Of a DNA stretch of 64,000 nt, positions 6,260 to 15,204 are shown one piece after another. The position numbers and the translations under genes are program-made. Position 1 is the first letter of the stretch, and each line of letters opens with the position of its first letter. The notes under the pieces are model-generated. The model did no database searches. It was not told the DNA's origin and saw only the letters and a list, made by a program, of their open reading frames with translations. This stretch comes from Ferrovibrio sp036381655. GTDB taxonomy: Bacteria; Pseudomonadota; Alphaproteobacteria; Ferrovibrionales; Ferrovibrionaceae. The stretch lies in the NCBI RefSeq assembly GCF_036381655.1, contig NZ_DASVCJ010000082.1, positions 1 through 64,000 on the forward strand, read 5' to 3'.

Positions 6260-7362
6260 GTCATCCTCTCATGGACTCGCCGTATCAGGTCCCGCACCGC
6301 GCTGCGGACGGGACCGTGGTGCGGGGTGTCGGTCAGGGTAGTGAACCAGTGCTCCGGGGGATTGCGCCCCGCCGCCCGGTCCCAGCTCAGGCTGCGCAGG
6401 AGCGTTTCCGCCGCGGGCGGCAGCCGGTCCGGCTTGTCCAGGCCGTTCAGCTCCGCCCAGATGCCGGTCCAGCACCGCGCCACCGACCACGGATTATATC
6501 CTCCGCCGCCGAGTACCAACAGCCGGGGCGACAGGCTTTTCAAATTCCGCACCGCTGCCCACAGGGCGTTGTTCGAGAGTTCCTGCTTGGCCAGGGGATC
6601 GTCCGCCAAGGCATCGGCTCCGCATTGCATGATCAGTGCGGCGGGCCGGAAATTCTCCACCAGCGGGCCGATCGCCCCCTCGATCAAGGCAAACATCTCG
6701 TCGTCGCGCATCCCCGGTGGAACCGGCAGGTTGAAGAGGTTGCCCCGGCCCTCCTCATCCAGGCCGCCGGAATGCGGCCAGCGGCCGGCTTCATGCACCG
6801 AAATGACAAGCACACGATCGTCGGCGGCAAAGGCATCCGCCACGCCATCGCCGTGATGTACATCGAGATCGACATAGGCGATGCGCCCGAGGCCGCCATC
6901 CAGAAGGCATAGAATGGCCAGGACGGGGTCGTTGAAATAGCAGAAACCGGAGGCCTGTGCCGGCCGGCCATGATGCGTGCCACCCGCCGGGCTGTAGACG
7001 ATTCCCCCTTCGCGCAGCAGATGCTCCGCCGCCATCAGGCTGGCGCCCACACCGGTGGCCGGCCGACGGAACATGGTGCCGTAGATCGGGTTCCCGCCGC
7101 GCCCCAGATTGTAGCGGAGGGAATCCTCTGCGCTGATCGTCTGCGTCCGCTCGGCTGTCCGCACGGCGGCGACATAGTCCGGCCGGTGAAACCGCTGCAG
7201 CCGCTCCGCGCTTGCCGGATGGCTTTCGCGGTACTTGGCCGGAGCAAGCCAACCGAGGCTTCGGGCCAGGTCCATGACGGTGGACACGCGCGGGATCGCG
7301 AGCGGATGTTTTCCGCCCAGCGACGAGCGACGATAAATCTCATTCCCGATGAAAAGCGGCAT
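6256..7362 (-). CDS. Histone-deacetylase-family zinc amidohydrolase (AcuC/HDAC-like)
   Basis: A 368-residue class II HDAC-like protein. Visible landmarks are GGTHHGRP (catalytic His pair), DLDVHHGDG (zinc Asp/His), SVHEAGRWP and LGGGGYNPWSVARCW near the C-terminus. Members remove acyl groups from lysines, polyamines or small amides; the substrate here is unknown. A single-domain, cytosolic protein of normal length for bacterial homologues. First gene of a two-gene unit with the DUF192 gene. Confidence 0.92.
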   Translation of the reverse strand: MPLFIGNEIYRRSSLGGKHPLAIPRVSTVMDLARSLGWLAPAKYRESHPASAERLQRFHRPDYVAAVRTAERTQTISAEDSLRYNLGRGGNPIYGTMFRRPATGVGASLMAAEHLLREGGIVYSPAGGTHHGRPAQASGFCYFNDPVLAILCLLDGGLGRIAYVDLDVHHGDGVADAFAADDRVLVISVHEAGRWPHSGGLDEEGRGNLFNLPVPPGMRDDEMFALIEGAIGPLVENFRPAALIMQCGADALADDPLAKQELSNNALWAAVRNLKSLSPRLLVLGGGGYNPWSVARCWTGIWAELNGLDKPDRLPPAAETLLRSLSWDRAAGRNPPEHWFTTLTDTPHHGPVRSAVRDLIRRVHERMT

Positions 7363-7493
7363 CGCCCCGTCACATTTGCGTCCGGCGTTTTCTTACCGCT
7401 TTTTTACCTCTATCCAGGGTCAAAGCGGCTATTATCTTCCCATCGGCATCAGGTTTCGCCGCAAGGCATCTCGACCGAGGCAGGGAGATTGTC

Positions 7494-8030
7494 ATGTGGA
7501 GTCCGATATACGAAGACCTACACCCGCGATATGCCTGGATGCGCGACTATCTGCAGCGCATCGCCCGGCCCGGCCGGCTGGCCGGACGACAGGATCTCGA
7601 TCCGATCGTATTTAAGACTTTGCTGCCCTACATCAATCTTGTCGATGTCGAAGGCGACGGCAGGCCGCGCCGCTTCCGCTACCGCCTGATCGGCACCATG
7701 CAGACGCTTGTCGCCGCCCGCAACATCACCGGTCTCTATCTCGAAGATGCGGTGCTTCCGGAATTCTACGACCGCATCAAGTCCAACATGACGGCCTGCG
7801 CCGAACAGAAGCGGCCGCTCTACGACGCCTTTGCCATGCCGCATCCGGGGCGCGATTTCATCCGCACCGAGCGCGTATACTACCCGCTCTCCGGCAACGG
7901 TGAGAGCGTCGATATGCTGCTCGTCCTGAACGGCTATCCAGACGACGAACTGGCGCTGAACGCGGAACTGCCGCCGCTTCCCGAGCCCAGGGCTGGGAAC
8001 ACCGACAGCGGCGACCGGCAGCGGCAATAG
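7494..8030 (+). CDS. PAS_5 domain protein
   Basis: A 178-residue soluble protein. Residues about 14-150 form a single PAS-like fold of the PF07310 (PAS_5) type, common in multiple copies in Rhodospirillales: RYRLIGTMQTLVAARNITGLYLED followed by YDRIKSNMTACAEQKRPLYD and a YYPLSGNGESVDMLLVLNGY strand pair. There is no kinase or output domain, so it would act as a free-standing sensor or adaptor; ligand and partner are unknown. The gene is monocistronic and convergent with the cold-shock gene across a shared hairpin. Confidence 0.8.
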   Translation: MWSPIYEDLHPRYAWMRDYLQRIARPGRLAGRQDLDPIVFKTLLPYINLVDVEGDGRPRRFRYRLIGTMQTLVAARNITGLYLEDAVLPEFYDRIKSNMTACAEQKRPLYDAFAMPHPGRDFIRTERVYYPLSGNGESVDMLLVLNGYPDDELALNAELPPLPEPRAGNTDSGDRQRQ

Positions 8031-8033
8031 AAA

Positions 8034-8058
8034 CGCCGGCGCTTGACCGGCGCCGGCG
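8034..8058. terminator. Intrinsic terminator between convergent genes
   Basis: A 9-bp GC stem (CGCCGGCGC / GCGCCGGCG) with a 7-nt loop, followed on the minus strand by TTTC. It serves the cold-shock gene and perhaps, in reverse, the PAS gene. Confidence 0.65.
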
Positions 8059-8085
8059 CTAAAAAGACTTCAAAGCGGGCTTGGA

Positions 8086-8694
8086 TCAGTCGACCCGGAT
8101 TTCCGCAACCTGCGGCCCCTTCGGCCCCTGGCCAATGCGGACGCGGACCGATTGCCCCGGCTGCAGTTCCTGAATCCCCTCGCGGCGCAGGACCTCCATA
8201 TGCACGAAGATATCCTGCTGGCCATCGCCACGCGATACGAAGCCATAACCCTTGACCGCGTTGAACCACTTCACCTTGGCCTCGAAGAAGTCGCCCTGAG
8301 CGACCACAGACGGGAACCGCGGCGCGCGATCGCCGCCAAATCCGCCGCCGAAGCCGGGACGATCACTGCCGAAGCGCGGCGCCCTCGGAGGCCGCGGGCC
8401 GCCGCCCATGCCTCCCGGAGCGCGCCCCGCGCCGCCGGGAACAGCCGTGCTGGTATCGACCGAGAGGACGCGGACCGCCTGCATGCCCTTGGGCCGCCTT
8501 GCGACCTCCAGCACCATCGTTGCGCCTTCCTCGATGCTTTCGTAGCCGGCCTGCCGCAAACAGGAAAGATGCAAGAACACGTCACCGGAGTTGTCGTCGG
8601 GACTGACGAAACCAAAACCTTTGACGGCGTTGAACCACTTGACCTTGCCAGAAATCTTTACGATTTCCGCGTCGCCGAAGCCCCCTTGATCCAC
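8086..8694 (-). CDS. Two-domain cold-shock (CspA-type) protein
   Basis: A 202-residue protein starting at GTG 8694 with AAGGA about 8 bases upstream. It contains two cold-shock domains: residues about 14-80 (GKVKWFNAVKGFGFVSPDD, VFLHLS) and about 132-200 (AKVKWFNAVKGYGFVSRGD, DIFVHMEVL). Both retain RNP1 (KGFGFV/KGYGFV) and RNP2 (VFLH/IFVH) motifs. They are joined by a Gly/Pro/Arg-rich flexible linker (about 82-130). Such double-CSD proteins bind single-stranded RNA or DNA, and are typical of alphaproteobacteria. It is a single gene with a terminator downstream. Confidence 0.95.
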   Translation of the reverse strand: MDQGGFGDAEIVKISGKVKWFNAVKGFGFVSPDDNSGDVFLHLSCLRQAGYESIEEGATMVLEVARRPKGMQAVRVLSVDTSTAVPGGAGRAPGGMGGGPRPPRAPRFGSDRPGFGGGFGGDRAPRFPSVVAQGDFFEAKVKWFNAVKGYGFVSRGDGQQDIFVHMEVLRREGIQELQPGQSVRVRIGQGPKGPQVAEIRVD

Positions 8695-8764
8695 TCTTGT
8701 AATCCTTCAATAGTCGCAATACGCCCCTCAGCGTAACATCTTTTAAGTGTGCTGCCAAAGCGAT

Positions 8765-8790
8765 TCTAAAGAAGCCTAAGGGGGTTAGGC
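8765..8790 (-). terminator. Probable terminator after the Panacea-domain gene
   Basis: On the minus strand GCCTAA / TTAGGC form a 6-bp stem around five C residues, followed by TTCTTT. It lies 14 bases past the stop of the 8804-9535 gene. Confidence 0.5.
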
Positions 8791-8803
8791 CCGTCTGTGA
8801 AAG

Positions 8804-9535
8804 TTAGATGGTTGGTCCGTCGACCCGGCGTTTCGGCCGCCAGCGGGTGACCGAGCGGCCGTCGGCCGTGAAACGGACCTCCTGGCTGTCGGGCGGCGCG
8901 GCGCGCAAATGCCCAACCGCTTCGGCGACGGAGGCGGTCCGGCCGGCCTGAGCCTTTCCGTTGGGGGACTTGACCGGCTGCCCGCGCATGGCCCGGGTCA
9001 GCGGATGCATCGCGCCGCCGGCATGCTCGGCGATCTTGGCCCGCAACTCTTCCTCGAATGGCGGCAGTTCGACTTGCTGCCGGACGGTCGAGGCCGCCGC
9101 ACTGGGCTTGGCGGCCTTGCCGCTGGGACTGCGATGGGTTTCGACGTGGATTTCGCTGCCCGGGCCGTTCTCCTGCGCCTTGCGCCAGGCCGGGTCGCCA
9201 ACCACCAGCTTGTGCAACGCAACCGCAGGCAGCGCCCCGAACCGTTTCCAGAAGCCCTCCAGGAAAGCCTCGGCCGTCTCGCTCAGGGACGGGCTCCAGG
9301 GATTTTCGATGCCGGCCTGAAAGACCAGATCGAGCGTCGGCTCGATCGGCCCGTCATCGCCGACCAGAAAGGTCGCCGGCATCAGCTTGGCGCCCTCGCG
9401 CGCAATCGCGTAATGCGCCTGGGCCAGATACAGCAGCCAGCGCAGCTTCGGCAGCGACATGGCGATACGTTCGCCGGCTGCGCGTTCTAGCAGCCAGAAG
9501 CTGACATCGATACCGGAGCGCGTCGCGGGGACCAT
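8804..9535 (-). CDS. Panacea/DUF4065 (SocA-like) domain protein
   Basis: A 243-residue protein. Residues about 7-115 resemble the Panacea/DUF4065 (GepA/SocA) helical domain: DVSFWLLERAAGE, LPKLRWLLYLAQAHYAI, then FLVGDDGPIEPTLDLVFQ. Panacea domains are antitoxins and adaptors for proteases or sequestration (as SocA, the ClpXP adaptor for SocB in Caulobacter). The C-terminal half (about 130-243) is low-complexity, rich in Lys/Pro/Ala. No toxin-like small gene adjoins it: a cold-shock gene lies downstream and coxG is divergent upstream. The function may be regulatory rather than antitoxic. Confidence 0.65.
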   Translation of the reverse strand: MVPATRSGIDVSFWLLERAAGERIAMSLPKLRWLLYLAQAHYAIAREGAKLMPATFLVGDDGPIEPTLDLVFQAGIENPWSPSLSETAEAFLEGFWKRFGALPAVALHKLVVGDPAWRKAQENGPGSEIHVETHRSPSGKAAKPSAAASTVRQQVELPPFEEELRAKIAEHAGGAMHPLTRAMRGQPVKSPNGKAQAGRTASVAEAVGHLRAAPPDSQEVRFTADGRSVTRWRPKRRVDGPTI

Positions 9536-9634
9536 CCCTCACCTTGCGTCAAGCCTGAAACTGGTTATTGCCACAATAGGCAGTTAATCTTAACAGGTTC
9601 TGAATCGAAAGCGCCCAGATTTTGGAGACTTATC

Positions 9635-10282
9635 ATGGAATTGACCGGCGAACAGATCATCCCTGCGCCACGCGAGAAAGTCTGGGCGGCTCTCAACGAC
9701 CCCGACATCCTCCGCCAGTGCATACCGGGTTGTGAAACCGTGACCAAAACGTCGGATACGGATTTTGAAGCCGCGGTTCAGGTCAAGGTTGGCCCGGTGA
9801 AAGCCAAGTTCAAGGGCAAGGTCACCCTCTCCGACCTCGATCCGCCCAATAGCTGCACCATCAGCGGCGAGGCTCAGGGCGGTGTCGCGGCCGGTTTCGG
9901 CAAAGGCGGCGCCAAGGTCCAGCTTTCGGACGCCGATGGCGGCGCGACGCGCCTGACCTATCAGGCCCAGGCCCAGGTCGGCGGCAAGCTGGCGCAGATC
10001 GGTGCCCGGCTGGTCGATGGCGTGGCGGCGAAAATGGCCGAGGACTTCTTTGCCAAATTCAACACCATCGTCGGCGCGCCCGCCGCGGCGGAGCCGGCGG
10101 CGGCGGCCGAACCGGTGGCGGAGCCGCAGCCCCTGCCCGCCGGGGCGACGCAGCCCGAAATGCGCTCGGCGACGCCGCCCTCCGAACTGCCGGCAGTATC
10201 CAAGGGGATACCAAGTTGGCTGTGGATCGCCGGCCTGATCGCGATCGTTTGCGTCGTAACATTCTTTGTGTTGCGTCGCTGA
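9635..10282 (+). CDS. coxG: CoxG-like SRPBCC protein with C-terminal membrane anchor
   Basis: A 215-residue protein. Residues 1-150 are the CoxG/SRPBCC domain (MELTGEQIIPAPREKVWAAL, CIPGCETV, FKGKVTLSDLDPP, GGVAAGFGKGGAKV). A low-complexity Ala/Pro/Glu linker follows, then a single transmembrane helix (about 192-211, WLWIAGLIAIVCVVTFFVL) with a basic tail. In carboxydotrophs CoxG recruits CO dehydrogenase to the inner membrane; more recent work on homologues supports quinone-binding. It is the first gene of the coxG-S-L-M cluster, 106 bp ahead of coxS. Confidence 0.92.
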   Translation: MELTGEQIIPAPREKVWAALNDPDILRQCIPGCETVTKTSDTDFEAAVQVKVGPVKAKFKGKVTLSDLDPPNSCTISGEAQGGVAAGFGKGGAKVQLSDADGGATRLTYQAQAQVGGKLAQIGARLVDGVAAKMAEDFFAKFNTIVGAPAAAEPAAAAEPVAEPQPLPAGATQPEMRSATPPSELPAVSKGIPSWLWIAGLIAIVCVVTFFVLRR

Positions 10283-10388
10283 CAACCTCATCCGTTTTTG
10301 CAACTTGCGCCTTCGCCGCGATTCGCTCACAGTCTGATCTGTTGAGGCGTATCGCAGCGTTTCGTTCTGTGCTTTGAGGGAGGAAAGC

Positions 10389-10859
10389 ATGACCATTTCC
10401 GTGACGATGACCGTCAACGGCCAGTCGGTGACGCGCGACGTCGAGCCGCGCACCCTGCTGGTCCAGTTCCTTCGAGACCACCTCAACCTCACCGGCACGC
10501 ATGTCGGCTGCGATACCAGCCAATGCGGCGCCTGCGTCGTCCATGTCGACGGCCGCAGCGTCAAATCGTGCACGATGCTCGCCGCGCAGGCGCAAGGCGC
10601 GAAGGTCACCACCATCGAAGGCCTCGCCAAGGACGGCAAGCTGCATCCGATGCAGGAAGCCTTCCGTGAACATCATGCCCTGCAATGCGGCTTCTGCACG
10701 CCGGGCATGATCATGAGCGCGGTCGATCTCGCCCAGCGCCATCCCAATCCCAGCGAAGAAACCGTCCGTCACGAGCTGGAGGGCAACCTCTGCCGCTGCA
10801 CGGGCTATCACAACATCGTCAAGGCCGTGATGGCCGGGGCACAAGCTATGCGGGGGTAA
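10389..10859 (+). CDS. coxS: Aerobic CO-dehydrogenase-family small subunit (2Fe-2S)
   Basis: A 156-residue iron-sulfur subunit starting at ATG 10389, preceded by GGGAGGA. The N-terminal plant-ferredoxin-type cluster is bound by Cys41, 46, 49 and 61 (GCDTSQCGAC...SC). The C-terminal cluster uses QCGFCTPG and CRCTGYHNI. In xanthine-oxidase-family enzymes it passes electrons from the molybdenum site of CoxL to FAD in CoxM. The stop is 4 bases before the coxL start, and the order S-L-M is that of form II clusters. Confidence 0.95.
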   Translation: MTISVTMTVNGQSVTRDVEPRTLLVQFLRDHLNLTGTHVGCDTSQCGACVVHVDGRSVKSCTMLAAQAQGAKVTTIEGLAKDGKLHPMQEAFREHHALQCGFCTPGMIMSAVDLAQRHPNPSEETVRHELEGNLCRCTGYHNIVKAVMAGAQAMRG

Positions 10860-10863
10860 TGCC

Positions 10864-13248
10864 ATGAACGACCAGGCCAGCAACAACGGTATCGGGCAAG
10901 CCGTCCGCCGCAAGGAGGACTTCCGCTTCATCACCGGTCAGGGCCATTACACCGACGATATCAACCGCCCCGGCCAGGTCTACGCGGCATTCCTCCGTTC
11001 GCCGCACGCCTTCGCCAAGATCAAGAAGATCGACACTTCCGCCGCCAAGGCCATGCCGGGCGTGATCGCCGTGTTCACCGGCCAGGATGTCGCCGCCGAC
11101 AAGGTCGGCGGCCTGATTTGCGGCTGGACCGTCAAGGACAAAAAGGGCGAACCGCATAAGGCGCCGCGGCATGACATCATTGCCGTCGAGTATGTCCGCC
11201 ATGTCGGCGATCAGGTCGCCGTCGTCATTGCAGATACGCCTGCCCATGCCAGGGACGCGACCGAAGCGATCGAGGTCGATTACGACGTGCTGACGCCCGT
11301 CATCGACATGCGTGAGGCCCTGAAGCCGGGCGCGCCGCAGGTGCATGCCGATGTACCCGGCAATCTGTGTTACGACTGGGAGTTCGGCGACAAGGCAGCG
11401 ACCGAGAAGGCTTTCGCCGGCGCGGCGCATGTGACCAAGCTGGAGCTGGTCAACAACCGTCTTTCTCCCAATCCGATGGAACCGCGCAGCGCGATCGGCG
11501 AATACGATCCCGGCACCGACACGACGACGGTCTACACCACCTCGCAGAATCCGCATGTTCTGCGGCTGATCCTGTGTGCCTTCGTCTTCGGCCTGCCGGA
11601 ACACAAGGTGCGCGTGATCGCGCCGGATGTCGGCGGCGGCTTTGGCTCCAAGATCTTCAACTATCCGGAAGAGACCGCCTGCGTCTGGGCGGCGCGCAAG
11701 CTGAAAAAGCCGGTGAAATGGACCGCGGACCGCACCGAGGCCTTCCTCACCGACGCGCATGGTCGCGACCATGTCACCCATGCCGAACTGGCGCTGGACA
11801 AGACCGGTAAGTTCCTCGGTCTGCGCGTCGCCACCATGGCGAATATGGGCGCGTATCTGTCGACCTTCGCCTCGGCGGTGCCGACCTATCTCTACGCGCT
11901 GCTGCTGGCTGGCCAATACACCACGCCGGCGATCTATGCCGAGGTCAAGGCGGTATTCACCAACACCACGCCGGTGGATGCCTATCGCGGCGCCGGCCGG
12001 CCCGAAGCGACCTATGTGGTCGAGCGCCTGGTCGAGGCGGCGGCACGCGAGTTGAAGATCGATCCGGCCGAAATCCGGCGGCGCAATTTCGTGCCGCCCG
12101 ATGCCTTCCCGTATCAGACGCCCGTCGCCTGCGTGTACGATTCCGGCCAATACGCCAAGGCGCTCGACAAGGCCTGCGCACTGGCCGACTACAGCAACTT
12201 CGCCAAGCGCAAGGCGGAGGCTGCCCGGCAGGGCAAGCTGCGCGGCATCGGCATCTGCGCCTATATCGAAGCCTGCGGCATCGCGCCGTCTGCCGTGGTC
12301 GGCTCGCTCGGCGCCGGCGTCGGCTTGTGGGAGTCGGCGCAGATCCGCTTCAACGCGACCGGCAGCGTGTTCGTCTATACCGGCTCGCACAGCCATGGCC
12401 AGGGACACGAGACGACCTTCGCCCAGATCGTCTCCGACAGGCTCGGTGTGCCGATCGAGCAGATCGAGGTCGTGCATGGCGACACGGCTCAGGTGCCCAT
12501 GGGCATGGGAACCTACGGCTCGCGCTCGCTGGCGGTTGGCGGCTCGGCGATCATCCGCGCCACCGACAAGATCATCGAGAAGGGCAAGAAGATCGCTGCC
12601 CATCTGATGGAAGCCTCGGTCGAGGACATCGCCTACGACAAGGGCGTCTTCTCGGTCAAAGGCACCGACAAGCAGGTGCCGATGGCCCAGGTGGCCTTCA
12701 CGGCCTATGTGCCGCACAATTATCCCGCCGATCTCGAACCGGGACTGGAGGCCAGCGCCTTCTACGATCCGGCCAACTTCACCTTCCCGGCCGGCGTCCA
12801 TATCGCCGAGATCGAAATCGACGGCGATACAGGCGTCACCGAGATCGTGAACTGGGTGGCGGTGGACGATTTCGGCAAGGTGATCAACCCGATGATCGTC
12901 GAAGGCCAGGTGCATGGCGGCATCGCCCAAGGCGTCGGCCAGGCGATGCTCGAGGGCGTCGTCTACGACAAGGAAAGCGGCCAGCTGCTTACGGCCTCCT
13001 TCCTCGACTACTGTATGCCGCGGGCGGACAATCTGCCATCCTACAAGATCGACATGATCGAAACCCCCTGCCCGCATAACCCGCTCGGCGTCAAGGGCTG
13101 CGGCGAGGCCGGTGCGATCGCCGCTCCGGCCGCGCTGATGAACGCCATCACCGACGCGCTCGGCACGGAACAGATCGACATGCCGGCAACGCCGCTGAAG
13201 GTCTGGAACGTGATCCAGAGCCGCAACCTCGCTGCTGCAGCGGAATAG
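10864..13248 (+). CDS. coxL: Molybdopterin-binding large subunit, form II (BMS-type) CO-dehydrogenase family
   Basis: A 794-residue catalytic subunit of the molybdenum hydroxylase family. The active-site loop is AYRGAGRPEA (about residues 372-381), the form II signature; genuine form I CO dehydrogenases have AYRCSFR with the Cu-binding Cys, which is absent here. GGGFGSK (about 258-264), GGS and the C-terminal KGCGEAGAIAAP loop with the catalytic Glu (about 744-755) are present. Form II enzymes often oxidise other substrates (aldehydes, N-heterocycles, purines), so CO as substrate is uncertain. It overlaps nothing and is followed after 20 bases by coxM. Confidence 0.93.
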   Translation: MNDQASNNGIGQAVRRKEDFRFITGQGHYTDDINRPGQVYAAFLRSPHAFAKIKKIDTSAAKAMPGVIAVFTGQDVAADKVGGLICGWTVKDKKGEPHKAPRHDIIAVEYVRHVGDQVAVVIADTPAHARDATEAIEVDYDVLTPVIDMREALKPGAPQVHADVPGNLCYDWEFGDKAATEKAFAGAAHVTKLELVNNRLSPNPMEPRSAIGEYDPGTDTTTVYTTSQNPHVLRLILCAFVFGLPEHKVRVIAPDVGGGFGSKIFNYPEETACVWAARKLKKPVKWTADRTEAFLTDAHGRDHVTHAELALDKTGKFLGLRVATMANMGAYLSTFASAVPTYLYALLLAGQYTTPAIYAEVKAVFTNTTPVDAYRGAGRPEATYVVERLVEAAARELKIDPAEIRRRNFVPPDAFPYQTPVACVYDSGQYAKALDKACALADYSNFAKRKAEAARQGKLRGIGICAYIEACGIAPSAVVGSLGAGVGLWESAQIRFNATGSVFVYTGSHSHGQGHETTFAQIVSDRLGVPIEQIEVVHGDTAQVPMGMGTYGSRSLAVGGSAIIRATDKIIEKGKKIAAHLMEASVEDIAYDKGVFSVKGTDKQVPMAQVAFTAYVPHNYPADLEPGLEASAFYDPANFTFPAGVHIAEIEIDGDTGVTEIVNWVAVDDFGKVINPMIVEGQVHGGIAQGVGQAMLEGVVYDKESGQLLTASFLDYCMPRADNLPSYKIDMIETPCPHNPLGVKGCGEAGAIAAPAALMNAITDALGTEQIDMPATPLKVWNVIQSRNLAAAAE

Positions 13249-13268
13249 TTCGTATTGGAGAGCGCCCC

Positions 13269-14066
13269 ATGTATGCATTCAACTACCATCGCCCGTCGTC
13301 GCTTGCCGATGCAGCCAGGCTTCTGAGCAATGCCAGCGACGGCAAGTTCATCGCCGGCGGCCAGACCTTGCTGCCGACCCTGAAGCAGCGGCTGGCCTCG
13401 CCCTCCGACCTGATCGACCTGAACGGCATCGCCGAACTGAACGGCATCAAGGTCTCGGGCAGCAGCGTAACCGTCGGCGCGGCGACCCGGCATGCCGCCG
13501 TCGCCTCCTCGGCCGAAATCCAGAAGGCGATCCCGACCCTGGCCAAGCTTGCCGGCGGCATAGGCGACCCGCAGGTGCGCAATATGGGCACCATCGGCGG
13601 CTCGCTTGCCAATAACGATCCGGCAGCGGACTACCCGGCCGCCGTGCTCGGACTGGGCGCCACGGTGCATACCAACAAGCGCAAGATCGCGGCCGATGAT
13701 TTCTTCACCGGCATGTTCGAGACCGCCCTGGAGGATGGCGAGATCATCACCACGGTTGAGTTCCCGATCCCGAAGCGGGCCGGCTATGTGAAATTCCCCA
13801 ATCCGGCTTCGCGCTATGTGATGGTCGGCGCCTTCGTGGCCGATACCGGCACGGGCATCCGTGTCGCCATCAACGGCGCGGCGCCCTGTGTCTTCCGGCA
13901 CAAGGAGATGGAAGCGGCGCTTGCCAAGTCCTTCTCGCCCGACGCCCTGAAGGGAATCAGAACCGATGCCGGCCAGATGAACAACGACATCCATGCCAGT
14001 GCCGAATACCGCGCGCATCTGGTCGGCGTCATGGCCAGGCGCGCCGTGCAGGCCGCTCTGGGTTAA
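13269..14066 (+). CDS. coxM: CO-dehydrogenase-family medium subunit (FAD-binding)
   Basis: A 265-residue FAD subunit. N-terminal YHRPSSLADAARLL and FIAGGQTLLPTLKQRLA, plus the TIGGSLANNDPAADYPA loop, are the two conserved FAD-binding motifs of the CoxM/XdhB family; the C-terminal CO_deh_flav_C domain ends the protein. It takes electrons from CoxS and passes them to a quinone or other acceptor. Last gene of the cluster, followed by a strong terminator at 14092-14125. Confidence 0.94.
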   Translation: MYAFNYHRPSSLADAARLLSNASDGKFIAGGQTLLPTLKQRLASPSDLIDLNGIAELNGIKVSGSSVTVGAATRHAAVASSAEIQKAIPTLAKLAGGIGDPQVRNMGTIGGSLANNDPAADYPAAVLGLGATVHTNKRKIAADDFFTGMFETALEDGEIITTVEFPIPKRAGYVKFPNPASRYVMVGAFVADTGTGIRVAINGAAPCVFRHKEMEAALAKSFSPDALKGIRTDAGQMNNDIHASAEYRAHLVGVMARRAVQAALG

Positions 14067-14091
14067 GGTCGGTCCTGACTTTCGTTCACAG

Positions 14092-14125
14092 CGGCGCGCT
14101 CTCGATGGCGCGCCGTTTTCTTTTT
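14092..14125 (+). terminator. Intrinsic terminator of the cox operon
   Basis: An 8-bp GC stem (CGGCGCGC / GCGCGCCG) with an 8-nt loop followed by TTTTCTTTTT. It separates the cox cluster from the Ldh_2 gene starting at 14137, which therefore depends on read-through or a promoter within the hairpin region. Confidence 0.85.
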
Positions 14126-14136
14126 CGGATGGAGCG

Positions 14137-15198
14137 ATGACCACACGCTACAGCGCAGACGCCCTCACCGCCTTTGCCATCGCCTTGCTGGTCGAGGCCG
14201 GGCTGGATACCGACAAAGCCGAAGCGACGGCCCGCATTCTGGTCGAAGGCGATCTGATGGGCCATAGCACCCACGGGCTGCAACTGCTTGGCGGCTATCT
14301 CGGTGAGGTCGAGGCCGGCCGCATGGCCAAAAGTGGTACCCCCATTGTACTCGCCGAGCGGCCGGCGGCGCTCACCTGGGATGGCGGCTGCCTGCCGGGG
14401 CCCTGGCTTGCCCTGGAAGCCATCGACGCCGCCATCGAGCGAGCGAAGATCTACGGCACCGGCACGGTGGCGATCCGCCGCTCGCATCATATCGGCTGCC
14501 TGGCCGCCTATCCCCTGCGCGCCATCGAGCAAGGCATGGCGCTTCTGCTCGCCTGCTCCGATCCGGCTGCCGGGTCGGTCGCGCCTTTCGGCGCCATTGC
14601 CGGCCGCTACACCCCCAATCCGATCGCCGGCGGCTGGCCGCTGGAAGAGGACGACGCGGTGATCTTCGACATCAGCGCCTCGACCACCACCAACGGCATG
14701 GTCAACCGGCTCAATCGGCTTGGCCAGGGCGGCAAGCTGGGCGGCCCGTGGCTGGTCGATAACCAAGGCAACGCCACCGACGATCCGGCCTGCTTCCTTG
14801 CCGATCCGCCCGGCGCCATCCTGCCGCTCGGCGGCATGGATCTGGGCCATAAGGGCTTCGCGCTCGGCCTGCTGGTGGAGATGCTGACCTCCGCTCTGAG
14901 CGGCCATGGCCGCGCCGATGCGCCGAAGCAATGGGGCGCCAGCGTTTTCGTTCAGGTGATCGACCCGGCGGCTTTCGGCGGCAGAGAAGCCTTTCAGCGC
15001 GAAACCGAGTGGCTGGGCCGGGCCTGCCGCACCGCGCCGGTGAAACCTGGCGATCCGGCTGTGCGTCTGCCTGGCGAACGCGGCCTGAAGCTGCGCCGCG
15101 AACAGCAGCAGAGCGGCGTGGCCCTGCATCCAGAGATCATGCCGAGCCTGAAACCCTGGGCCGAAAAGCTCGGCGTGCCGCTGCCTGCGACGATCTAG
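14137..15198 (+). CDS. Ldh_2 family NAD(P)-dependent dehydrogenase (malate/L-lactate/sulfolactate type)
   Basis: A 353-residue protein starting at ATG 14137 after GGATGGAG. Family landmarks are GDLMGHSTHGLQLL near residues 36-49, RRSHHIGCLAAYPLRA (conserved His region, about 117-132), SDPAAGSVAPFG and the LGGMDLGHKGFALGLLVEMLTSALSG segment. The family oxidises 2-hydroxyacids (malate, sulfolactate, ureidoglycolate, delta-1-piperideine-2-carboxylate) with NAD or NADP; the substrate here cannot be told. It lies downstream of the cox terminator and converges with the dioxygenase gene 6 bases away. Confidence 0.88.
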   Translation: MTTRYSADALTAFAIALLVEAGLDTDKAEATARILVEGDLMGHSTHGLQLLGGYLGEVEAGRMAKSGTPIVLAERPAALTWDGGCLPGPWLALEAIDAAIERAKIYGTGTVAIRRSHHIGCLAAYPLRAIEQGMALLLACSDPAAGSVAPFGAIAGRYTPNPIAGGWPLEEDDAVIFDISASTTTNGMVNRLNRLGQGGKLGGPWLVDNQGNATDDPACFLADPPGAILPLGGMDLGHKGFALGLLVEMLTSALSGHGRADAPKQWGASVFVQVIDPAAFGGREAFQRETEWLGRACRTAPVKPGDPAVRLPGERGLKLRREQQQSGVALHPEIMPSLKPWAEKLGVPLPATI

Positions 15199-15204
15199 CT
15201 GTAT

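Noticed and set aside
10846..13278. 810-codon open frame on the minus strand opposite coxL
   Set aside because: It mirrors the coxL gene codon for codon, is rich in His/Arg/Asp/Gly as expected of a shadow of GC-rich sequence, and shows no domain, while coxL is a clear family match.
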